From NCBI GenBank assembly GCA_009702305.1, contig WLIH01000033.1:1-11089 (forward strand): a DNA stretch of 11,089 nucleotides, in the 5' to 3' direction. A program made the position numbers and the translations under genes. Below, piece by piece: positions 6,439 to 11,089 of this stretch; position 1 is the stretch's first letter; the number at the start of each line of letters is the position of its first letter. Source of the DNA: Actinomycetota bacterium (lineage in GTDB: Bacteria; Actinomycetota; Actinomycetes; Propionibacteriales; Nocardioidaceae). Below the pieces are notes generated by a model, which made no database searches, was not told where the DNA came from, and saw only the letters and a program-made list of their open reading frames with translations.

Positions 6439-6486
6439 CCGCGGATCGTGCCGGACGCCCCGCCGGTGAGCGGAACCGATCCGCGG
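6439..6486. repeat. 10-bp perfect inverted repeat upstream of the hypothetical gene
   Basis: CCGCGGATCG (6439-6448) and CGATCCGCGG (6477-6486) are exact reverse complements separated by 28 bases. Another ACCGCGGA copy lies at 6412-6419. The element sits 50 to 97 bases before the start codon at 6389, in the likely promoter region, and just after the stop of the tentative small ORF. It could be a paired operator or an RNA hairpin; there is no U-tract to make it a convincing intrinsic terminator. Confidence 0.45.
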
Positions 6487-6493
6487 CTGATCG

Positions 6494-6616
6494 TCAGCGA
6501 TCGAGGTCGGCTGTTTCGTGCGCCTTCTCGTCTGCTGTGCAGAGACGATCCAGGTAGTACTGGACGGCGGGGTCGATTTCGAGTTGCACTTGCTCAACGG
6601 ACATCGCCCCAGTCAT
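6494..6616 (-). CDS. Tentative small ORF, 40 residues, acidic
   Basis: Reads MTGAMSVEQVQLEIDP, then AVQYYLDRLCTADEKAHETA and a short acidic end, from ATG 6616 (or the in-frame ATG 6604) to TGA at 6494-6496. The composition looks protein-like, with amphipathic helix potential in the middle, rather than the Arg/Pro/Ala-rich frames typical of GC-rich noncoding DNA. The ribosome binding site is weak and a TGA lies 8 codons upstream of ATG 6616. It may be a small gene or a remnant. I do not recognise a family. Confidence 0.3.
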   Translation of the reverse strand: MTGAMSVEQVQLEIDPAVQYYLDRLCTADEKAHETADLDR

Positions 6617-6849
6617 GGGCGGCGTCTGCTTGACACCTCAGGCCCGCTGCTCGCGGAAGTTCCGCGCGCGTGCCGCGATCCGGCCGTCAGAAAGGTGGGG
6701 GTGACTGCCGCCTCGGCCGCATTGCTGGTCGCCCGTCGCGAAGCAGAAGCACATGAGCCAAAGAGCCTGCGCCGTCCTCGTCGGGACGCAGCGCCAGACG
6801 TCGGCTCCCCTCTCGGGGACTTGGCCAAATTCTGGACCGGAAAGCCAAC
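6617..6849. other. Apparently non-coding stretch between tRNA-Thr terminator and small ORF
   Basis: Both strands carry open frames here, but they have arginine/alanine/proline-rich translations, lack ribosome binding sites, or run into the tRNA. TTGACA at 6630-6635 has no matching -10 at normal spacing. I see no RNA gene, repeat or recognisable gene remnant. Confidence 0.5.
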
Positions 6850-6882
6850 GACCCCCGACCGCACAGCTGCAGGTCAGGGGCC
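6850..6882 (-). terminator. Intrinsic terminator after tRNA-Thr
   Basis: On the minus strand GGCCCCTGACC and GGTCGGGGGTC form an 11-bp stem with two G-T wobbles around an 11-base loop, starting 8 bases after the tRNA 3' end and followed by GTTGGCTTT. The stem strength and its position directly behind a tRNA support a terminator; the T-rich tail is modest. Confidence 0.75.
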
Positions 6883-6890
6883 GTTCTCGG

Positions 6891-6963
6891 AGCCGCCTGT
6901 CAGAATCGAACTGACGACCTAGTCATTACGAGTGACTCGCTCTACCGACTGAGCTAAGGCGGC
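6891..6963 (-). tRNA. tRNA-Thr (anticodon CGT)
   Basis: The 73-base minus-strand sequence folds as a complete cloverleaf. The acceptor stem is GCCGCCT/AGGCGGC, D arm GCTC/GAGC, and anticodon stem AGTCA/TGACT with loop CTCGTAA. The variable loop is AGGTC, and the T arm is GTCAG/CTGAC with loop TTCGATT. Anticodon CGT at positions 34-36 reads ACG, so it is threonine. The discriminator base is T and is followed by CCG, so the CCA end is added after transcription. A terminator follows, and a TATACT promoter element lies upstream. Confidence 0.97.
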
Positions 6964-7014
6964 GCGTCGGCCGGACCGGCCAGGCGAGTGGCTGAGGTCC
7001 GGACAACCCGGAGA

Positions 7015-7043
7015 AGTATACGGATCCGGGTCCCTGCCGCGAA
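7015..7043 (-). promoter_or_regulatory. Probable promoter of tRNA-Thr
   Basis: On the minus strand TATACT (7020-7015) is a strong -10 hexamer. TTCGCG lies 17 bases upstream at 7043-7038 as a weak -35. Transcription would start near 7008, giving a leader of about 45 bases before the tRNA. That leader contains the palindrome GGCCGG-T-CCGGCC (6981-6969). Confidence 0.55.
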
Positions 7044-7062
7044 AACCAGGTGGCCGTGGCGC

Positions 7063-7245
7063 TCAGGCGGCCAGGGCGTGGGCGCGCGCGGCCGCTGCGG
7101 CCTTGCCGGTGAGCATCGTCTGCTCGGCGCCGCACCAGCAGGTGAAGGTGACCGAGATGCCGGCGTCGGTGTTGGTCATCGCGGTGACCTGGCTCGGGAA
7201 GATCAGCTGGCGCTTGTCGCAGGCGGTGCAGTGGTTGTCGAACAT
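7063..7245 (-). CDS. Small cysteine-motif (putative zinc-binding) protein
   Basis: Encodes 60 residues from ATG 7245, with GGGAGG placed 7 bases upstream, a clear ribosome binding site. It contains HCTACD (C6-x2-C9) and FTCWCGAE (C36-x-C38), four cysteines in two pairs that suggest a small zinc-ribbon-like metal site, and an alanine-rich helical tail (49-60). There is no DNA-binding helix, signal peptide or TM segment. Short proteins of this type are, from memory, frequent as hypothetical genes in Nocardioides, but I assign no function. It is transcribed divergently from the LysR gene across a 106-base intergenic region holding a strong dyad, so it may be a regulatory target of that protein. 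The tRNA-Thr promoter begins about 20 bases behind its stop. Confidence 0.8.
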   Translation of the reverse strand: MFDNHCTACDKRQLIFPSQVTAMTNTDAGISVTFTCWCGAEQTMLTGKAAAAARAHALAA

Positions 7246-7280
7246 GTGAGGACCTCCCTCGGAGTGCTGGTCGTGCGGAC

Positions 7281-7297
7281 GACTCCATTCTGGAGTC
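7281..7297. promoter_or_regulatory. Perfect 7-3-7 dyad, candidate LysR operator
   Basis: GACTCCATTCTGGAGTC is a perfect inverted repeat (GACTCCA/TGGAGTC, spacer TTC) between the 60-residue gene and the LysR gene. A further GGAGT half-site lies at 7261-7265, and ATTCTGGA/ATTCCGGA form an 11-base-spaced direct repeat (7287-7294, 7298-7305). LysR regulators usually bind such dyads in their own divergent promoter. Confidence 0.65.
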
Positions 7298-7319
7298 ATT
7301 CCGGACATAGGGGTAGCCT
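7291..7319 (+). promoter_or_regulatory. Candidate promoter of the LysR gene
   Basis: TGGAGT (7291-7296) and TAGCCT (7314-7319, TANNNT type) are 17 bases apart, giving a start near 7326 and a leader of about 26 bases that holds the ribosome binding site AGGAGGT. The -35 overlaps the right arm of the dyad, the arrangement expected for autorepression. Both hexamers are imperfect. Confidence 0.4.
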
Positions 7320-7351
7320 CGCTTTCCTGCAGCATCCATAGGAGGTCCCTA

Positions 7352-8278
7352 GTGCTGAGTGTGCACCAGCTCACATGCTTCCTCGCCACCTACGAGCAGG
7401 GGTCGCTCACCGCGGCGGCCGAGCAGCTCGGCTACGCCCAGCCGTCGGTCTCCGAGCAGATCCGCGCGCTGGAGAAGTCGCTCGGCGTCCAGCTCTTCCG
7501 TCGCGTCGGGCGCGGCGTCATCCCGACCACGGTCGCCGACACCCTGCGTCCGTACGCCGAGCGGGTGCTCGCGGCGGTCGACGAGACACAGAGGGCGGCC
7601 CAAAGCGTCAAAGCCTTCGAGACGGGCACCATCCGCTTCGGCATGTTCGGCATCGCCCGGCTGTACGCCGGCGCGGGGCTGATCGCCGACGTGCTCGCGC
7701 GCTACCCCGGCGTCCGGGTCGAGCTGATCGGGCAGAACTCCACCGAGGTGCACGAGGACCTGCGCCGCGGACGGCTCGAGGCCGCGATGCTCGCGGTCGC
7801 CAACGCCGACAGCTCCGGCATGACCGTCACCCCGGTCGCCCGCGAGGAGCTCGTCTACATCAGCGCCGACCCCGCCCACCTGGCGACGCCGGTGACCGCC
7901 CACCGGCTCTCGCTGGCCTCGCTGGTGATGCCCGAGACGTCGTACCGCGCGGTCGACTCGACCCGCACCACGCTGCGCCAGATGCTGCACGAGACCGGCC
8001 GCAACCCGCAGACCCGCATCGAGGTCGAGGACATCGAGACGGCGGTCGAGCTGGTGGGCATGGGCTTGGCCGACTCCGTGGTGCCCAAGGGCGCGGCCGA
8101 GCAGCTGCTCCCCCGCTTGGCGCCCAACGCCGGCTGGGTGTCGCTGCGTCCGCGGCAGTTCGACACGTTCGCGATCGTGCACCGAGCCGACGCCGTGCTC
8201 TCCCCCGCGGCCCAGCTCATGATCGAGCTGGCCACCCAACGGATCCGCGCGATCGCCGAGCCCGTCCACCCTCGCTAG
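7352..8278 (+). CDS. LysR family transcriptional regulator
   Basis: Encodes 308 residues, typical for the family. The N-terminal winged helix-turn-helix is unmistakable: GSLTAAAEQLGYAQPSVSEQ (17-36), then IRALEKSLGVQLFRR (37-51), followed by the linker helix to about residue 90. The remainder is a periplasmic-binding-like effector domain starting TGTIRFGMFGIARLYAG (91-107), with the usual two lobes; the ligand is unknown. The GTG start at 7352 has AGGAGGT 5 bases upstream; the next GTG at 7361 is too far from it. The gene sits divergently from the 60-residue gene and 10 bases before an epoxide-hydrolase-fold gene. LysR proteins generally control adjacent or divergent genes in response to a pathway metabolite, so both neighbours are candidate targets. 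Autoregulation through the upstream dyad is likely. Confidence 0.93.
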   Translation: MLSVHQLTCFLATYEQGSLTAAAEQLGYAQPSVSEQIRALEKSLGVQLFRRVGRGVIPTTVADTLRPYAERVLAAVDETQRAAQSVKAFETGTIRFGMFGIARLYAGAGLIADVLARYPGVRVELIGQNSTEVHEDLRRGRLEAAMLAVANADSSGMTVTPVAREELVYISADPAHLATPVTAHRLSLASLVMPETSYRAVDSTRTTLRQMLHETGRNPQTRIEVEDIETAVELVGMGLADSVVPKGAAEQLLPRLAPNAGWVSLRPRQFDTFAIVHRADAVLSPAAQLMIELATQRIRAIAEPVHPR

Positions 8279-8288
8279 GGTCGCCTCC

Positions 8289-8681
8289 ATGAGCGATCCG
8301 CAGAGCGTCGTCGAGTCCTTCCTGGGCCATTGCGGCGCCGACGAGGTCGAGCAGGCCGTCGCTCTCCTCGACCCCGCGATCGAGTGGCGCAACACCGGCA
8401 TGCCGACCGTGCGCGGGGCCCGGGTCGCCCAGATGCTGCGCGACATGCCCCGGCGCGGCGTCGGCTTCGACGTCGAGATGAAGCACATCGCCGCCACCGG
8501 CTCGACGGTGCTGACCGAGCGCACCGACATCTTGACCTTCAAGCGCTTCCGGATGTCGTTCTGGGTGGCCGGCACCTTCGAGGTGCGCGACGGCCTGATC
8601 GTGCTGTGGAACGACCACTTCAACTGGGGCGGCTTCACCTGGGCCGCGCTCAAGGGGCTCGGGGCGACCGTCCGCCGCTAG
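8289..8681 (+). CDS. Limonene-1,2-epoxide hydrolase family protein (SnoaL/NTF2-like fold)
   Basis: Encodes 130 residues. After helix SVVESFLGHCG come WRNTGMP (33-39), RDMPRRGVGFDVEMKHIAATG, LTERTDIL (75-82) and LIVLWNDHFNW (103-113). The limonene epoxide hydrolase active site is an Asp-Arg-Asp triad plus an Asn that positions water; R78, D80 and D109 occupy the triad positions and N35 fits the Asn, so an active hydrolase is likely. Family members open epoxides to vicinal diols; the natural substrate here is unknown (terpene, sterol or lipid epoxides are possible). It follows the LysR gene by 10 bases with a partial GGG ribosome binding site, so it is probably co-transcribed and translationally linked. 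Its TAG stop shares the CTAG at 8678-8681 with the convergent hydrolase gene. Confidence 0.85.
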   Translation: MSDPQSVVESFLGHCGADEVEQAVALLDPAIEWRNTGMPTVRGARVAQMLRDMPRRGVGFDVEMKHIAATGSTVLTERTDILTFKRFRMSFWVAGTFEVRDGLIVLWNDHFNWGGFTWAALKGLGATVRR

Positions 8682-10255
8682 CAGGTGGTGTCGTCCTCCG
8701 GCACGGTGCCGTCGACCAGGTAGCCCTCGACCACGGAGTCGACGCAGTCGTTGCCGGAGTTGTAGCCCGTGTGGCCGTCGCCGTCACGGGTCAGCAGCAC
8801 GCCCGACGCGAGCTGGTCGGCCAGCGCCTGAGCCCAGACGTACGGCGTCGCCGGATCGCGGGTGGTGCCGACGACCAGGATCGGGGCCGCCCCGGCAGCC
8901 GTGATGTCCGGTGCCGGCTCGCTCGCGCTCACCTGGATGCCGTCGCAGCTCACCAGGCTCCAGGCGAACGCCCGGCCGAGGGTCGGCGACGCCCGCTCGA
9001 ACGCCGGCACCTGGGCCGGCACCTGGTCGGCCGTGACGGCGTACGGGTCGTCGAGACAGTTGATCGCGTAGATCGCCTCGGCACTGTTGTCGACGTAGGA
9101 GCCGTCGACGTCGCGCGACGCGTAGGCGTCGGAGAGCCGCAGCAGGATGCTGCCGTCGCCGTCGAACGCCGCCTCGAAGGCCTGGGTCAGCAGGTCCCAG
9201 TAGTCGCGCACGTAGAGCGGCAGGATCATCCCGTAGAACGCCCGCCCTTCAGTGAGCTCACGATCGCCCATGCCCGCCAGCGGCTCGCCGTCGACCTCGA
9301 CCAGGAAGTCCTTGATCCGCTGCAGCCCCTCGTCGAGCGACTCACCGAGCGGACAGTCGTCGGCGCCGATGCAGTCCTCGACGTAGGCACGCAGCGCGGT
9401 CTCGAAGCCGGCCGCCTGGCCCAGGCTCAGCTCGCGCGAGCTCAGGGACACGTCGACGGCCCCGTCGAGCACCATCCGCCCGACCCGGGCCGGGAAGAGG
9501 TCGGCGTACGTCGCACCGAGCTTGGTGCCGTAGGAGGCACCGAGGTAGTCGAGGGCCGACTCGCCGAGAGCCGAGCGGAGCACGTCGACGTCGCGGGCGG
9601 TCTCGACGGTGCTCACGTGGCCGACGATCGGACCGGAGCGATCGACGCAGCCCTGGAAGAACGTCTCGATCCCGCTCACCAGGTCGTCGGCCTCGCCCGC
9701 GGTGTCGGGGTCGGGGTCCTGGGCGAGGAAGGTGTCGAGGTCCTCGTCGGAGAGGCAGTCGACCGGCTCGGAGGCGCCGGTGCCACGCGGGTCGAAGCCG
9801 ACCACGTCGTAGTGGTCGAGCACGGGCTGGGTGAAGACACCCGTGCCGCCGGCGGCGTACGACGTGCCGGGCGCCCCGGGGCCGCCCGGGTTGACCACGA
9901 GCGAGCCGAGGCGCTCGGACGGATCGGCGGCCGGCACCCGCAGCACCGCGATGCCGATCGTGTCGCCGCCGGGACGGCGGTAGTCGAGGGGCACCGTCAG
10001 GGTCGCGCACTCCTCGACCTCGCCGCACGGCTGCCAGTCGATGCGCTGGCGGTAGTAGGGCGCCAGCGCCGGGCTGGGCGGGCGCTGCGCGCCGGGCGCG
10101 GGCGTAGTCGTCGGTGCTGGTGCGCGGCGGGCGTCGCCCGACCCGGTCTGACCGGATCCGCCCGAGGTGAACACCGCAGCCACCGTGACACCGGCTCCCG
10201 CCAGCAGCATCGCGACGACGATGACGATCGCGATCACGCGCGTGGTGGGACTCAA
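8678..10255 (-). CDS. Secreted alpha/beta hydrolase, S33 tripeptidyl aminopeptidase (TAP) family
   Basis: Encodes 525 residues from TTG. Residues 7-29 form a hydrophobic signal/anchor segment (VIAIVIVVAMLLAGAG), followed by a Gly/Ser/Thr/Pro-rich linker to about 65. No lipobox cysteine is present, so the protein is exported by Sec or stays N-terminally anchored. The catalytic domain carries NPGGPGAPG (122-130, oxyanion hole), GFDPRGTG, the nucleophile elbow GASYG with S241, the acid in GTTRDPATP (D467) and GDGHTGY with H495; this is the Streptomyces Tap/SlpD layout with the C-terminal TAP domain. Cysteine pairs suggest disulfides. Members release N-terminal tripeptides or act as esterases outside the cell. 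The TTG start is supported by GGGAGGAG 7 bases upstream and by its TTGA overlap with the holB stop, implying translational coupling. Confidence 0.9.
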   Translation of the reverse strand: MSPTTRVIAIVIVVAMLLAGAGVTVAAVFTSGGSGQTGSGDARRAPAPTTTPAPGAQRPPSPALAPYYRQRIDWQPCGEVEECATLTVPLDYRRPGGDTIGIAVLRVPAADPSERLGSLVVNPGGPGAPGTSYAAGGTGVFTQPVLDHYDVVGFDPRGTGASEPVDCLSDEDLDTFLAQDPDPDTAGEADDLVSGIETFFQGCVDRSGPIVGHVSTVETARDVDVLRSALGESALDYLGASYGTKLGATYADLFPARVGRMVLDGAVDVSLSSRELSLGQAAGFETALRAYVEDCIGADDCPLGESLDEGLQRIKDFLVEVDGEPLAGMGDRELTEGRAFYGMILPLYVRDYWDLLTQAFEAAFDGDGSILLRLSDAYASRDVDGSYVDNSAEAIYAINCLDDPYAVTADQVPAQVPAFERASPTLGRAFAWSLVSCDGIQVSASEPAPDITAAGAAPILVVGTTRDPATPYVWAQALADQLASGVLLTRDGDGHTGYNSGNDCVDSVVEGYLVDGTVPEDDTTC

Positions 10256-11089
10256 CGCCTGGCTCCTCCCGCGGACACCGGTGTCTGCAGCGCGACCATC
10301 ATGGCCTCCAGGGCCAAGGCGGGCGGCACGTTGAACTCCAGCATCTGCTCGCGGGCCTGGAAGATCGCGGAGATGCGACGCAAGTTGAGCTCCGCGCTCG
10401 CACTGGCGGCCACCGCCTCGATGTCGGCGCGGATCTCCTCGTTGACCAGCGTGCCCGCGGCCCCCGCATCGAGCGCGATCGCGTCGCGATAGACGGAGAC
10501 CAGGTCCATCAGCCCGCGGTCGATCACGTCGAGGTGGCGGCGCTTGGCCCGCGTCTTCTGCCCCTTCTCCAGGGCGGCGAGCGCCGGACCGTACTCCCGC
10601 GGGCGACGGCCGCGCTCGACCACGCCGTAGGCTGTGTCGAGGTCGACCTTCTCGCGCGCGTCGAGATCGGAGGTGATCGCGTCGGCCTCGTCCTTGGTCA
10701 CCGCGACCAGCTGGGCGGCCGCCGACATGCACGCCCCGAGCGAGGTCAGCCGGGCCGGCAGGTGCACGATCTCGCGGCGCCGGTTGCGGGTGTCCTCGTC
10801 ACGGACCAGCGCCCGGGCCCGGCCGATGTGACCCTGGCTGGCGCGGGCGGCGTACGACGCCACCGCCTCGGCCGCACCCTCGGTGCGCACCAGGAACGCC
10901 GCCACGTCGGCTGCGCTCGGCGTGGTCAGCGTGACCAGGCGGCAGCGCGAGCGGATGGTCGGGAGCACGTCGTCGACCGTGGGCGCGCACAGCATCCACA
11001 CGGTGCGGTCGGTCGGCTCCTCGATCGCCTTGAGCAGGGCGTTGCACGCCTGGTCGGTGAGCCGGTCGGCGTCCTCGACGATGAGGATC
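10252..11089 (-). CDS. holB: DNA polymerase III subunit delta', 5'-truncated by window edge
   Basis: The frame is open from 11088 to TGA at 10252-10254, giving 278 visible residues; the N-terminal ~110 (P-loop region and zinc module) lie outside. The visible part begins ILIVEDADRLTDQACNALLK, then AIEEPTDRTVWMLCAP and TIRSRCRLVTL, which are the Walker-B-like segment, the LLKxxEEP helix and the SRC sensor-1 motif of clamp-loader AAA+ subunits. EDAD in place of DEAD and the divergent C-terminal collar domain with basic EKGQKTRAKRRH favour delta' over gamma/tau. Delta' is part of the loader that places the beta clamp on DNA in the cytoplasm. It overlaps the TAP hydrolase start by the four bases TTGA. 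Confidence 0.9.
   Translation of the reverse strand, partial: ILIVEDADRLTDQACNALLKAIEEPTDRTVWMLCAPTVDDVLPTIRSRCRLVTLTTPSAADVAAFLVRTEGAAEAVASYAARASQGHIGRARALVRDEDTRNRRREIVHLPARLTSLGACMSAAAQLVAVTKDEADAITSDLDAREKVDLDTAYGVVERGRRPREYGPALAALEKGQKTRAKRRHLDVIDRGLMDLVSVYRDAIALDAGAAGTLVNEEIRADIEAVAASASAELNLRRISAIFQAREQMLEFNVPPALALEAMMVALQTPVSAGGARR

Noticed and set aside
6518..6922. 134-codon plus-strand open frame running into the tRNA
   Set aside because: Its end is a translation of the antisense tRNA strand, it has no ribosome site, and its composition is not protein-like.
7308..7328. TAGGGGTAGCCT as a possible DtxR/IdeR iron box upstream of the LysR gene
   Set aside because: It matches the known 19-base palindrome only with a gap and lacks the right half; it is better read as a -10 region.
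7349..8653. 434-codon minus-strand open frame opposite the LysR and epoxide-hydrolase genes
   Set aside because: Antisense shadow of two well-supported genes; no ribosome site and no family resemblance.
8330..10492. 720-codon plus-strand open frame opposite the TAP hydrolase and across the epoxide-hydrolase gene
   Set aside because: Arg/Val/Ala/Gly-rich translation without domains, antisense to a gene with a complete catalytic triad.
1..11089. CRISPR array, transposase, integrase, phage, toxin-antitoxin or defence genes
   Set aside because: None seen on reading all translated frames and scanning for spaced direct repeats.

Overview
This is a high-GC window that reads as the chromosome of an actinobacterium, probably Nocardioides or a close relative. 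Supporting signs are strong G/C preference at third codon positions, GTG and TTG starts, a tRNA without an encoded CCA end, a family-A polymerase lacking a 5' nuclease, a secreted Streptomyces-type tripeptidyl aminopeptidase relative, and an intergenic palindromic repeat of a kind I recall from actinobacterial genomes. The genus is inferred from general resemblance only.

Layout from left to right: the 3' end of an alpha/beta-hydrolase esterase (+) converges on a two-gene minus-strand unit, which is a pentapeptide-repeat/DinB-fold protein followed 19 bases later by the family-A DNA polymerase. Upstream on the same strand, after a 147-base gap holding the palindromic repeat, is an M1 aminopeptidase of the leukotriene-A4-hydrolase type, probably read from a GTG start. 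A divergent intergenic region leads to two plus-strand genes, a RibD/DHFR-fold protein and a DUF664 (DinB-superfamily) protein. Then come a minus-strand 112-residue protein of uncertain function, a possible 40-residue ORF and about 230 bases in which I see no gene, ending at tRNA-Thr(CGT) with its terminator and promoter.

To the right of the tRNA, a 60-residue cysteine-motif protein (-) is divergent from a LysR regulator (+). Their shared intergenic region holds a perfect 7-3-7 dyad. The regulator is followed 10 bases later by a limonene-1,2-epoxide-hydrolase-fold protein. That gene converges on a secreted S33/TAP hydrolase (-), and both stop codons lie in the same CTAG. The hydrolase starts on TTG inside the stop codon of holB (DNA polymerase III delta'), which runs off the right edge.

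The window mixes conserved housekeeping pieces (holB, tRNA-Thr) with small accessory genes. I see no mobile-element gene, CRISPR array, toxin-antitoxin pair or recognisable defence system. The most interesting leads are the pentapeptide-DinB/polymerase pair, the LysR intergenic operator with its epoxide-hydrolase partner, the GH3-tail-like orphan next to a 10-bp inverted repeat, and the small-gene region on the 3' side of tRNA-Thr.
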